Counted from the first letter of the stretch, positions 1 to 7,581 are shown. The stretch is 15,870 nt of DNA from an uncultured Oscillospiraceae bacterium (GCA_900547305.1 URGH01000061.1:1-15870), one strand, 5' to 3'. Notes: generated from the letters alone by a model not told the origin. Program-made: numbers and translations.

Positions 1-900
1 TGCGACCGCTATGTCGAGCCGTTCGGCGGGTCGGGTGCTGTGCTGCTCGGAAAGCCCGTGCCGGATAAATTCGAGGTCTTCAACGATTACAACCATAACC
101 TTGTCAATCTGTTCCGCTGTATGCGCGACAGACCGATGGAATTTATCCGTGAACTCGGCTTTTTAAGCCTTAATTCCCGTGACGATTTAGCCGTGCTTAA
201 AAAATTCTTTGAAAAAGAGGAATTTACAGAGGAATATCTAAAGGCACAGCTTGACCTGACCGAAATAATGCTGCCCGAAGTGACCGCCAAAGAAGTGCGG
301 ACGCTGTATTCGGCGGCGAGGAATGACCACGACCTACGCAGGGCTGCTATGTTCCTAAAACTCATCCGTTACAGCTACTCAAGCAGCTGCAAATCCTTTG
401 CCTGTCAGCCGTTTTCACTGCGTACACTTTTCACGCTTGTGCAGGACTTCGCAAAGCGTTGTGAAAATGTAGTTATAGAAAATCAAGACTTTGAAACCCT
501 TATAAAGCACTACGACAGACCCACAACATTTATTTACTGTGACCCGCCGTATTATACAAGCGAATATGTGTACGATTGCGGCTTTACTTGGGAGGATCAT
601 ATAAGGCTTTATCACGCACTTGCGGGTATGAAAGGCAAGTTTTTGCTGTCGTATAACGACTGTCCCGAAATCCGAGAGTTATATAAAGAATATAGCTTTT
701 TCGATTTCAAGCGCGTTCACAGTATGGCGCAGAAATATGAGGCGGGAAAGGAATTTCCCGAACTGCTTATAGCCAACTATGACCTGTTTGAACGGGAACG
801 GCAGAAACCGTATCAGCTGACGCTGTTTGACTCTATAAACAAGCCTGTTGACTATGAAAAAATACTAAAGGAGAACATTATATGCAGAATGAAAAGATAA
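1..900 (+). CDS. DNA adenine methyltransferase, D12 class (5' end outside window)
   Basis: N6-adenine DNA methyltransferase using S-adenosylmethionine; ICE copies probably protect the element from host restriction or mark its DNA, but the target site cannot be read from the sequence. The frame is open from base 1. Its first codons encode YVEPFGGSGAVLL, the glycine-rich SAM-binding motif of Dam/D12 enzymes, so the GTG at 40 is internal and not the start. The catalytic motif DPPYY lies at 541-555, after the SAM motif, which fits the alpha class. About 299 residues are present, so only a short N-terminal piece is missing. The last 19 bases overlap the next gene, suggesting coupled translation. 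Family call is firm; substrate specificity (GATC in classical Dam) is inference. Confidence 0.93.
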   Translation, partial: CDRYVEPFGGSGAVLLGKPVPDKFEVFNDYNHNLVNLFRCMRDRPMEFIRELGFLSLNSRDDLAVLKKFFEKEEFTEEYLKAQLDLTEIMLPEVTAKEVRTLYSAARNDHDLRRAAMFLKLIRYSYSSSCKSFACQPFSLRTLFTLVQDFAKRCENVVIENQDFETLIKHYDRPTTFIYCDPPYYTSEYVYDCGFTWEDHIRLYHALAGMKGKFLLSYNDCPEIRELYKEYSFFDFKRVHSMAQKYEAGKEFPELLIANYDLFERERQKPYQLTLFDSINKPVDYEKILKENIICRMKR

Positions 901-1145
901 AAGACAAAGAAACCGTTATGATTCCCGTGCCTGCAGAGCTGCTGCTCGAAGCCGGAATATATGAAGGCGACCCGATGCAGATGTACGCAGACGGGCATAA
1001 AATAGTTATTCAGAATATTGACGACATAAAGAATTTTGTCTGCGATAACGATTGCGAAAACTGCCCCATTGTGGATACCGACTGTGACGGCGACTGCGAG
1101 GGCTGCCCATGTAATAATAACTGCGATGAAAGCGAGGCGAACTGA
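882..1145 (+). CDS. Small AbrB/SpoVT-like protein with cysteine-rich tail
   Basis: An 87-aa protein. Residues about 10-50 (VMIPVPAELLLEAGIYEGD, then a short strand ending KIVIQ) resemble the swapped-hairpin AbrB/MazE DNA-binding fold, so it may bind DNA as a dimer. The C-terminal 30 residues hold eight cysteines: CDNDCENC, then CDGDCEGCPC and NNNC, i.e. two CxxxCxxC blocks in a very acidic stretch. This suggests metal or iron-sulfur binding, which I infer only. The start has a good ribosome site (AAAGGAGAA, about 867-875) inside the methylase gene and overlaps it by 19 bases; the next gene starts one base after its stop. It may be a regulator of the element paired with that second AbrB-like protein. 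Confidence 0.8.
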   Translation: MQNEKIKDKETVMIPVPAELLLEAGIYEGDPMQMYADGHKIVIQNIDDIKNFVCDNDCENCPIVDTDCDGDCEGCPCNNNCDESEAN

Positions 1146-1146
1146 T

Positions 1147-1440
1147 ATGACAAAGCTGTACCGTATTCTCGGAAAGCGGGGAAGAATTACTATTCCGTTT
1201 GAAATAAGGCAGCGGGTCGGGTTTTCATATAACGATGTGCTGTCCTTTACCGAATCGCCGGACGGCAGAACCGTAACAGTTAAGCGTGAGAAGATATGCG
1301 ATAACTGCTCCGGCACAAAGGAAACGGAAAAGGACAACGAAATGACGCTTGAGGATTTCCTCGACAGCCTTTCCGCCGAGCAGCAGCGCGTGGCGCTTGT
1401 ACATTTATCCGTAAAATGGGCGGAAAATAAAGAAAAATAA
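1147..1440 (+). CDS. AbrB/MazE/SpoVT-like DNA-binding protein
   Basis: A 97-aa protein starting MTKLYRILGKRGRITIPFEI, a clear AbrB-type N-terminus (G-R-I-T-I-P followed by R-Q-R-V-G-F and D-V-L-S-F). The longer open frame from 1036 only overlaps the previous gene, so ATG 1147 is chosen; a GAGG at about 1133-1136 precedes it. Residues about 50-58 carry a CDNC pair, echoing the cysteine motifs of its neighbour. The C-terminal third (MTLEDFLDSLSAEQQRVALVHL) is predicted helical and may mediate partner contacts. Together with the preceding gene it forms a two-AbrB cassette behind the methylase. Role inferred: transcriptional control of the element. Confidence 0.82.
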   Translation: MTKLYRILGKRGRITIPFEIRQRVGFSYNDVLSFTESPDGRTVTVKREKICDNCSGTKETEKDNEMTLEDFLDSLSAEQQRVALVHLSVKWAENKEK

Positions 1441-1447
1441 AAATTTC

Positions 1448-1477
1448 TCTGGACTTTCCGTGAAAAATCTGTATTGT
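1448..1477 (+). promoter_or_regulatory. Promoter-like box upstream of the lipoprotein gene
   Basis: The 13-mer TCTGGACTTTCCG (1448-1460) is repeated exactly at 6326-6338, again between two genes and just before a start. Read as a promoter, TGGACT (1450-1455) is the -35 and TATTGT (1472-1477) the -10, with a 16-base spacer. Only 19 bases separate the -10 from the ATG at 1497, so a transcript would start at or inside the ribosome site. A protein-binding site is therefore an alternative reading. Confidence 0.45.
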
Positions 1478-1496
1478 ATAGGTAGAGGTGATGTGA

Positions 1497-2153
1497 ATGA
1501 AAAAACGGGAAATACTTATCGCGGCAATAATTGTATTAAGTCTTGTAGGATGTAAGGCAGAAAAGGAAAATGTCGGCAGCATAGCGGTAAATACCGAAAG
1601 CAGTATAACCGAAACGGCGTCCGACATATCAGAAACCCCTGCCGACGCATCAAGCAATAAAACCGCGGAAATAACGGAAAAACCGGAAAGCAGCGCACCG
1701 GCAGAGAGCAGAAATGAAAATAAGCTGACGGAAAGTACAATGCAAAACAACGGCGAGCCTAAAAAAACGGAGAAACCGAAAACACCGACAGAGCCGGAAA
1801 CCCGTAAGACCGAAAGCGAAAAACCGCCCGCCCCGACAGAATCGGTCAGTAAACCGGAGGAAATACAGATACCGAGTGAATCATCTGTACCCGAAAAGCA
1901 AGAGCCGGAGTTTAATATAGATTACTACATTAAAGCAGCGCAGGAATACGCGGTAAAGTCGGGTTTAAAGCTTGACCGACAGGCGAAATACTGTTGGGAT
2001 AACCCTATAGCTGTAGGCAAAAACTGCAAATATACCGAGCGGGATATTAAAAGCTATATAGACAGATATGCAAGGTTACCCGAAATAACCGCGGTGTGGA
2101 TATGGGCAGAGGAAAACGGCAATGATTACGAAATATATATAGGCTACGCATAA
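1497..2153 (+). CDS. Surface lipoprotein with Ser/Thr/Glu/Pro-rich stalk, conserved ICE C-terminal domain
   Basis: A 218-aa protein with a short signal peptide (MKKREILIAAIIVLSLVGC); the lipobox LVGC places the lipidated cysteine at residue 19. Residues about 25-140 are a low-complexity stalk rich in T, E, S, P and K, probably spanning the cell wall. Residues about 140-218 are a compact domain (NIDYYIKAAQEYAVKSGLKL, one Cys, then AVWIWAEENGNDYEIYIGYA) that I associate with lipoproteins of clostridial ICEs. AGAGGTG at about 1484-1490 precedes the ATG, and a terminator follows. Likely role: envelope-exposed accessory factor of conjugation or entry exclusion; this is inference from topology and context. 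Function unknown. Confidence 0.8.
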   Translation: MKKREILIAAIIVLSLVGCKAEKENVGSIAVNTESSITETASDISETPADASSNKTAEITEKPESSAPAESRNENKLTESTMQNNGEPKKTEKPKTPTEPETRKTESEKPPAPTESVSKPEEIQIPSESSVPEKQEPEFNIDYYIKAAQEYAVKSGLKLDRQAKYCWDNPIAVGKNCKYTERDIKSYIDRYARLPEITAVWIWAEENGNDYEIYIGYA

Positions 2154-2174
2154 TAAGGTTTAAATTACAATTTT

Positions 2175-2208
2175 AAGCATCCGATTAGAAAAAATCGGGT
2201 GCTTTTTT
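2175..2208 (+). terminator. Intrinsic terminator after the lipoprotein gene
   Basis: A 12-base stem AAGCATCCGATT / AATCGGGTGCTT (one T-G wobble), a 6-base loop and a T6 run at 2203-2208. It separates the lipoprotein gene from the adhesin, whose ribosome site GGAGGT starts only four bases later. Confidence 0.85.
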
Positions 2209-2224
2209 ATCGGAGGTAGATTTC

Positions 2225-5200
2225 ATGAAAAAAGATATTTTTAAGAGAATTTTGTCCGTCATTATGGCGGCCATTTTGTGTACGGGCATGTTCGGCGGGT
2301 TTTCCGCTTTTGCGGCAGGCGAGCAGGTCGAAAATTACCAGTTGGCTTTTCCCCGCAGGGGCGATGTAAATTACAGCGATAAATGGGGTCACGGAAAGCT
2401 CAAACATATGAACGGATGGTTTTCGGATGAGGCTAAATACAACACGGTATTCACTATAGGCTCATACAGCGGACCTGCCTGCTACTGCATTGAACCGGGA
2501 ACGCCTATAGAGAATAAATATAAGCTTACAAGCCGCGACGAAAGCTATTGGGATAACTTCCCGTCCGAATATAACCACACTATTGCCGTGCCGGATATTA
2601 AGATATTTATAGGCAGGATAATGCAGTACGGGTATACGGGCAATGTGTCAATAAACTGGCGCACCCAAAACGAGGCGGACGCGGACAGCTTTTCGCTGTA
2701 CTATGCAACCCAGCTCCTTATATGGGAAACCGTGGTAGGCGAAAGGGACAGTGATTTTAATCATATAACGCCGGTCGGCTGCAATGCAATTCTGGATAAA
2801 ATAGGGGCGGAGCATCCTATGAAAAGCAGAATAATGTCGCACTACAATAATATTGTGGCGGGCGTTAAAACCCATACGACAACGCCGAGCTTTTGCAGTA
2901 AAACTCCGTCGGGCGGGGAAACAAAGGAACTTAAATGGGACGGATCACAGTATACGGCAACATTTACGGATACAAACAATATCCTGCAAAGGTTCAGCTT
3001 TTCGGCAGATAACGGATACACCTGCCGCGTTACGGGCAATATTCTTACGGTAAGCGGCACGGCAGCGCCCAAAGGTACGGTTACGGTAACGGGCGTAAAA
3101 AACACAGGTGGCAGAAAAGGCATTATAGTATGGGGCGACGGTATAGTAAAGCCGGGCGTGGGTCAGCAGGATCTTGCAACCTACGCCGCAACGGTCAGAG
3201 ACCCGGTAACCGCATTTTTAAGACTGCGGGTAAGCACGGGAAACATTAAAATAATAAAAACAAGCGAGGACGGCAAGGTAGACGGCATTACATTCCGCAT
3301 TAAAGGGAACGGCGTAGACAAAACGGTTAAAACCGCAAACGGCGGAAGTATTACGATAGATAACTTAGTGCCGGGTGAATATACCGTAACGGAGGAAACG
3401 CCGGAGGAATATGCAGAGCGTGAGGCGCAGCATATTACCGTTGTAAGCGGACAGACGGCAACCGTCAGCTTTAATAATATTCTTAAAAAAGGTAAGATCG
3501 CAATAATAAAGCATTCGGACGACGGCAGCACTAAAATAGAAACGCCGGAGAAGGGTGCGGAGTTTGAGGTGTTTTTAAAGTCGGCAGGCAGTTATGCGAG
3601 CGCTAAAGAAACCGAATGGGATACACTTGTCTGCGATAAAAACGGCTTTGCCGAAACCAAACCCCTGCCTTACGGCGAATATACCGTAAAGCAGACTAAA
3701 GGACAAAGCGGCAGAGAGCATATAGCTCCATTTAATGTGTTTATCCGTGAGGACGGCGAAACCTACCGCTTTTTAATAAATAACGCGGTGTTTAAGTCGG
3801 CGGTAGAAATAGTGAAAAAGGATGCGGAAACAGGAAAGATAATCCCTGCGGCGGGTATCGGCTTTAAGGTGAGAAATACCGATACGGGCAAATTTGTGGT
3901 GCAGCATATAACCTACCCGACGCCTGCGGATATAGATACCTATTATACGGATATTACAGGCAAACTTATGCTGCCCGAAAAGCTGCCATACGGTAATTAC
4001 GAAATTACAGAGCAATGCACGGCATACGGTTATGTGTTGAACACCGAGCCTGTGGCATTTAAAATAGACGGCAGTAAAACGGTTGTAACCGTTGAAAAGC
4101 GTAATATGCCGCAGAAAGGTATTATCCGAATACAGAAAAACGGCGAAGTGTTTGCAAGCGTTAATAAGTCTGACGGTGTGTACCAACCCGTTTTTGCAAA
4201 CAAAAATCTTGCGGGTGCGGTTTATGAGATTACCGCCACCGAGGATATTATAACGCCTGACGGCACGCTCCGCTATGCAAAGGGAACGGCAGCAGATACC
4301 GTTACAACAGATAAAAGAGGCAATGCTGAAAGCCGACCGCTGTATCTCGGAAAATACACCGTCAGAGAAATAAAAGCGCCTTACGGTATGGTATTAAATG
4401 ATAAAATAAAAACTGTTGAACTGACCTATGCGGGCGAAACCGTAGATGTGACCGAAACAGCGATAGAATTATATAACCAACGCCAAAAAGCAGAGGTATC
4501 GCTCTTTAAAACTCTTGATAAGGATGAAATTTTTAATATCGGGAATAACGGCGAAATTCTATCGGTGCAGTTCGGACTGTATGCGGCAGAGGAAATGACC
4601 GCGGCGGACGGCTCGGTTATACCGACAGACAGTCTGCTCGAAACTGCAGGCTGTGATAAAAACGGCAAGCTGACTTTTAGGACAGATATTCCCGTAGGCG
4701 CAAGACTCTATGTAAAGGAAATTGCGACAGACGAGAAATATATTCTGTCGGATGAAAAATATCCTGTCTCGTTTGAGTACGCAGGTCAGGAAACCGCACT
4801 TGTGAAAATAAATGTGAACGGCGGCGAAGCCATTAAAAACAATATTCTTTATGGCTTTGTAAAAGGACTTAAAATTGACCGTGAAACTGAAAGCATAATT
4901 GCAGGAGCATTGTTCGGGCTTTTCCGCAGTAATGAAACCGAATTTACTGACACGAACGCGATTTTAACCGCCGAATCAGATAAAAACGGTATTTTCACAT
5001 TCAATAACATTCCTTTCGGCAGTTGGATTATTAAGGAGCTTAAACCCGCGAACGGGTATTTGCCGAACGATGAAATTTATACTGTGACAATAGACGCTGA
5101 CGGACAACTTGTTGAGATTACAGTAACTAATAACCGCATCCCGGAAATCCGTACAAAGGCTGCCGTAAACGGTGAGAAAACCGCTGTTGCGGACGGTGAA

Positions 5201-5650
5201 ATAACGGTTGAGGATACAGTGTATTATAACCACCTTATACCGGGCAGAAAATACACCGTAAAGGGCATACTTATGGATAAATCCATCGGCGCGGCGCTGC
5301 TTGTGAACGGGAAAGAAATTACCGCCGAAATAACCTTTACACCCGAAAAAGCTAAGGGAGAAGTAATTGTCCGTTATACCTTTGACGGCAAGGGTATAAA
5401 ATGTCAGACGGATATTGTGGTTTTTGAAGCCTTGTACTGTGACGGAGAGGAGCTTGCGGTTCATGCGGATATTGATGATACAGATCAAACCGTAACGCTT
5501 ACCGTGCCGCCTGTGCCGTATATTCCCGCGCCGAAAACAGGGGACAGCTCAAAACTCGGCTTTTGGATAGGTCTTGCCGCCGTTGCGCTCGGCGGGGTTA
5601 TATCCGCAGGCATTATCCGTATTAAATCCCGAAAGGATGACGACGAATGA
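2225..5650 (+). CDS. Wall-anchored thioester adhesin with Cna-B repeats and ester-bond (VaFE) domain
   Basis: A 1141-aa surface protein. A signal peptide covers residues 1-31 (cleavage near AFAAG). A TQXA-type thioester domain follows: Cys88 in CYCIEPG and Gln163 in ATQLLIWE are the expected pair for an internal thioester that bonds covalently to host or partner-cell amines. Six Cna-B/SpaA-like modules start near residues 338, 421, 524, 630, 756 and 876, most with a K near the start and a GxYTVxE-type E-box (PGEYTVTEE, YGEYTVKQ, YGNYEITE, LGKYTVREI). Residues about 975-1095 match a VaFE domain, with Thr998 (EDTVYY) and Gln1088 (DQTV) as likely ester-bond partners and DIVVFEALY between. The C-terminus has APKTG (1102-1106), one membrane helix and a basic tail, i.e. 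a sortase signal. GGAGGT at 2212-2217 fixes the start. It probably promotes mating-pair contact or host adhesion; no sortase lies in the window. Confidence 0.93.
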   Translation: MKKDIFKRILSVIMAAILCTGMFGGFSAFAAGEQVENYQLAFPRRGDVNYSDKWGHGKLKHMNGWFSDEAKYNTVFTIGSYSGPACYCIEPGTPIENKYKLTSRDESYWDNFPSEYNHTIAVPDIKIFIGRIMQYGYTGNVSINWRTQNEADADSFSLYYATQLLIWETVVGERDSDFNHITPVGCNAILDKIGAEHPMKSRIMSHYNNIVAGVKTHTTTPSFCSKTPSGGETKELKWDGSQYTATFTDTNNILQRFSFSADNGYTCRVTGNILTVSGTAAPKGTVTVTGVKNTGGRKGIIVWGDGIVKPGVGQQDLATYAATVRDPVTAFLRLRVSTGNIKIIKTSEDGKVDGITFRIKGNGVDKTVKTANGGSITIDNLVPGEYTVTEETPEEYAEREAQHITVVSGQTATVSFNNILKKGKIAIIKHSDDGSTKIETPEKGAEFEVFLKSAGSYASAKETEWDTLVCDKNGFAETKPLPYGEYTVKQTKGQSGREHIAPFNVFIREDGETYRFLINNAVFKSAVEIVKKDAETGKIIPAAGIGFKVRNTDTGKFVVQHITYPTPADIDTYYTDITGKLMLPEKLPYGNYEITEQCTAYGYVLNTEPVAFKIDGSKTVVTVEKRNMPQKGIIRIQKNGEVFASVNKSDGVYQPVFANKNLAGAVYEITATEDIITPDGTLRYAKGTAADTVTTDKRGNAESRPLYLGKYTVREIKAPYGMVLNDKIKTVELTYAGETVDVTETAIELYNQRQKAEVSLFKTLDKDEIFNIGNNGEILSVQFGLYAAEEMTAADGSVIPTDSLLETAGCDKNGKLTFRTDIPVGARLYVKEIATDEKYILSDEKYPVSFEYAGQETALVKINVNGGEAIKNNILYGFVKGLKIDRETESIIAGALFGLFRSNETEFTDTNAILTAESDKNGIFTFNNIPFGSWIIKELKPANGYLPNDEIYTVTIDADGQLVEITVTNNRIPEIRTKAAVNGEKTAVADGEITVEDTVYYNHLIPGRKYTVKGILMDKSIGAALLVNGKEITAEITFTPEKAKGEVIVRYTFDGKGIKCQTDIVVFEALYCDGEELAVHADIDDTDQTVTLTVPPVPYIPAPKTGDSSKLGFWIGLAAVALGGVISAGIIRIKSRKDDDE

Positions 5651-5991
5651 TGAAGTGCGTGTATATCTGCGCTCCACTCGGCGGAAATACTGAAGAAAAC
5701 CTAAAAAAAGTAAGGCGGTATACCGAATATGCTTTAAGGTGCGGTACGGCTCCGGTCGTGCCGCATTTTTACGCGGAGTGCCTTGACGACGCAAAGCCAG
5801 CGGAACGGGAAATGGGCATGTCGGCAGGGCTTGCGCTTTTATGGTTCTGCGATGAAATGTGGATATTCGGGGATACCGTTACAAGCGGCATGCAGAATGA
5901 AATACAGTTCTGCAAAAACCTCAATATTCGCGTTCGTAATGTGCCTGACGAAGAAATTAAGAAAGTAATCGGAGGTAAAAAATATGATTAA
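5647..5991 (+). CDS. DUF4406/DUF7768 nucleoside deoxyribosyltransferase-fold protein
   Basis: A 114-aa protein of the Rossmann-like nucleoside 2-deoxyribosyltransferase superfamily as used in DUF4406. Seen: strand CVYICAPLGG near the N-terminus, then APVVPHFYAE, EREMGMSAGLALLWFCDEMWIFGD (residues about 53-76) and SGMQNEIQF, where Glu85 sits where the nucleophilic Glu of deoxyribosyltransferases is found. It could bind or cleave a nucleotide-like ligand, but no substrate can be assigned. It starts with tandem ATGs at 5647/5650; the first overlaps the adhesin stop by four bases (ATGA), so translation is probably coupled. Its end overlaps the next gene by eight bases. Frequent on phages and ICEs. 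Confidence 0.8.
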   Translation: MMKCVYICAPLGGNTEENLKKVRRYTEYALRCGTAPVVPHFYAECLDDAKPAEREMGMSAGLALLWFCDEMWIFGDTVTSGMQNEIQFCKNLNIRVRNVPDEEIKKVIGGKKYD

Positions 5992-6316
5992 AAAAACGGC
6001 AAAAATCCTTTTTTTCTGTCTGTTAGTGGCGGTGGTTTTGTCCGTGTTTTCGGTGACCGTATTTGCGGCAGGCGATGTGGCGGGAGCTATTGAGAATACA
6101 TGGAACGCAGCGAAAGGTCAAATTCAGACTGTCGTTAATAATGTGGTCTTTCCCGTGTGCGATATGATACTCGCAATTCTGTTCTTTGTAAAGGTAGGCA
6201 CTTCGTATTTTGAATATCGGAAGCATGGACAATTTGAGTTTGGCGCGCCTTGCATTCTGTTTGCCTGCCTTATTTTCTGTCTTACCGCACCGCTGTATAT
6301 CTGGTCTGTTATTTGA
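5984..6316 (+). CDS. DUF3852-like small membrane protein, VirB2-like pilin candidate
   Basis: A 110-aa protein with a signal-like first helix (residues about 8-29, ending VFAAG), a short amphipathic part (DVAGAIENTWNAAKGQIQTV), a second helix (FPVCDMILAILFFVKVG) and a third (PCILFACLIFCLTAPLYIW). A cleavable leader plus two hydrophobic helices is the layout of VirB2/TrbC-type pilins and of DUF3852 proteins encoded before VirB6 in clostridial ICEs. GGAGGT at about 5971-5976 lies in the preceding gene, which it overlaps by eight bases. Likely part of the mating channel at the membrane. Pilin status is inferred from topology and position. Confidence 0.72.
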   Translation: MIKKTAKILFFCLLVAVVLSVFSVTVFAAGDVAGAIENTWNAAKGQIQTVVNNVVFPVCDMILAILFFVKVGTSYFEYRKHGQFEFGAPCILFACLIFCLTAPLYIWSVI

Positions 6317-6325
6317 GTTTATTTA

Positions 6326-6356
6326 TCTGGACTTTCCGAAAAGTATGTGGTATGTT
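6326..6356 (+). promoter_or_regulatory. Promoter-like box, second copy of the 1448 motif
   Basis: TCTGGACTTTCCG at 6326-6338 is identical to 1448-1460. As a promoter: TGGACT (6328-6333), 17-base spacer, TATGTT (6351-6356). It lies in the 69-base gap after the DUF3852-like gene and would drive the DUF6809-like gene and perhaps the VirB6 group. Confidence 0.5.
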
Positions 6357-6385
6357 GTTGTGCTTGAAGAAAGGAGGAAGTTCGG

Positions 6386-6655
6386 GTGAAATTTTTTGAG
6401 GAACTGTTTTCAGGTCAGCTGCACCCAATAGAGGATGTGACATCAAACAACCCGGAATACAAGCTTAAAGCTAAGGAATTGGCGCTGTATTCCGCAAGGC
6501 TTGAAAATGCGCTGACAGAGGAACAAAAGGAACTGCTTTGGCAGTACAGGGACACCCATTCGGATATAACGAATATTCTGCAGAGCGAGGCATACCGCAT
6601 AGGCGTTATACACGGAATGAAAATGAGAGAAGAGCTTGAACCGCCGGACCGATAA
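6386..6655 (+). CDS. DUF6809-like small protein
   Basis: An 89-aa soluble, mostly helical protein (KFFEELFSGQLHPIED, then ALTEEQKELLWQYRDTHSDI, then EAYRIGVIHGMKMREELE). The pattern 'short Leu-rich start, acidic helix, E-x-F/Y-x-x-G-x-x-x-G-x-K-M' fits the DUF6809 family common in clostridial ICEs and prophages; molecular function unknown. Start is GTG 6386 with a strong AAGGAGG at 6371-6377. The stop codon lies in the loop of a strong hairpin (6641-6663), an unusual arrangement that could couple termination to translation of this gene. Confidence 0.72.
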   Translation: MKFFEELFSGQLHPIEDVTSNNPEYKLKAKELALYSARLENALTEEQKELLWQYRDTHSDITNILQSEAYRIGVIHGMKMREELEPPDR

Positions 6656-6672
6656 TCCGGCGGAACTTTTTT
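6641..6672 (+). terminator. Terminator or attenuator overlapping a stop codon
   Basis: Perfect 8-base GC stem CCGCCGGA / TCCGGCGG (6641-6648, 6656-6663), seven-base loop that contains the TAA stop, then AAC and a T6 run (6667-6672). A ribosome ending translation at 6655 would cover the left arm and prevent folding, so this may act as a translation-sensitive attenuator before the VirB6-like gene. Confidence 0.75.
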
Positions 6673-6687
6673 CGGAGGTGAATTATT

Positions 6688-7581
6688 CTGAATTGGTTAA
6701 ATGACCTTTTTGCCGGGCTGAGTGAAAAAGTGTCCGGCTTTATTTTTGATAAAATGCTGCAATGGATATATCTTGCGGTATACAGCGCCGTTGCGGAATT
6801 TTTTAAGCTTATGGGCAATATGGGCGCGGATATGTTCGGGCTTGAATGGATAAAGGCGACAGTAAAGCTGTTCGGGCTTTTCGGGTGGTCTTTGTTCGCT
6901 GCGGGAACGGTTGTCGCCGTGTTTGATACCGCAATAGAATACCAATGCGGCAAGGCGAATATAAAGACTGCCGCGCTTAATATTTTAAAGGGCTTTTTTG
7001 CCTGCTCCCTTATAGGCGTGCTGCCTGTGGAGCTGTATAAATTCTGCATAACACTGCAAAACACATTTTCGCGGGATTTAGCCGCATTAGCTGCCGGAAC
7101 TAAGAGCACGGGACTGTCCGAGCTTAGCTTATCCGCGCTTACAAATTTATTCTTAACGGACATAGAGGCTAACATAAGTCTTTTCAATACGCTGTCATTG
7201 GTCGTGTTTGCGTATTGTATTATAAAGGTGTTTTTCGCAAACATAAAGCGCGGCGGAATATTGCTTATACAAATGTCAGTAGGCGCATTGTATATGTTCA
7301 GCGTACCGAGGGGATATGTGGACGGCTTTAATCAGTGGTGCAAGCAGGTAATAGCTATCTGCCTTACAGCGTTTTTGCAGACGACCCTGCTTTACCTCGG
7401 GCTTATAACCTTTTCGTCGAATATGTTAATGGGGCTCGGAATTATGCTTGCGGCGGACGAAGTGCCGAAGATAGCGCAGACCTTCGGGCTGGACAGCTCT
7501 GTAAGGGTAAATATGATGAATGTGGTTCACGCTACGACTACGGCGGTAAATCTTACGCGCAGCGTGGCAAAGGCTGTTTGA
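6688..7581 (+). CDS. VirB6/TrbL-like polytopic conjugation protein
   Basis: Inner-membrane channel component of the ICE type IV secretion system. Several hydrophobic segments are visible (WIYLAVYSAVAEFF, LFGLFGWSLFAAGTVVAVF, ILKGFFACSLIGVLPVELY, TLSLVVFAYCIIKVFF, ILLIQMSVGALYMFSV, VIAICLTAFLQTTLLYLGLI), and GNMGADMFGLEWI plus the C-terminal FGLDSSVRVNMMNVVHATTTAVNLTRSVAKA are typical of the TrbL/VirB6-like proteins of Tn1549-type elements. Start: the usual GTG at 6730 has no ribosome site. GGAGGTG at 6674-6680 points to CTG 6688 (or ATT 6685), adding LNWLNDLFAGLSEK, a plausible amphipathic start. I use CTG 6688, giving 297 residues; the start is uncertain, the gene is not. Confidence 0.85.
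   Translation: MNWLNDLFAGLSEKVSGFIFDKMLQWIYLAVYSAVAEFFKLMGNMGADMFGLEWIKATVKLFGLFGWSLFAAGTVVAVFDTAIEYQCGKANIKTAALNILKGFFACSLIGVLPVELYKFCITLQNTFSRDLAALAAGTKSTGLSELSLSALTNLFLTDIEANISLFNTLSLVVFAYCIIKVFFANIKRGGILLIQMSVGALYMFSVPRGYVDGFNQWCKQVIAICLTAFLQTTLLYLGLITFSSNMLMGLGIMLAADEVPKIAQTFGLDSSVRVNMMNVVHATTTAVNLTRSVAKAV

Noticed and set aside
1036..1146. N-terminal extension of the second AbrB-like gene
   Set aside because: Entirely inside the preceding gene in another frame; the AbrB fold begins at ATG 1147.
852..1750. Minus-strand open frames of 156-161 codons
   Set aside because: They lie opposite well-supported + strand genes, have no ribosome sites, and give hydrophobic, low-information products typical of antisense shadow frames.
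3238..5100. Repeated GGCGAATATACCGT-like stretches in the adhesin as DNA repeats
   Set aside because: They reflect the recurring E-box of Cna-B modules, explained by protein repeats and not by a CRISPR or other DNA repeat array.
4976..5488. Minus-strand open frame of 170 codons inside the adhesin
   Set aside because: Antisense to the Cna-B and VaFE domains; no recognisable motif or ribosome site.
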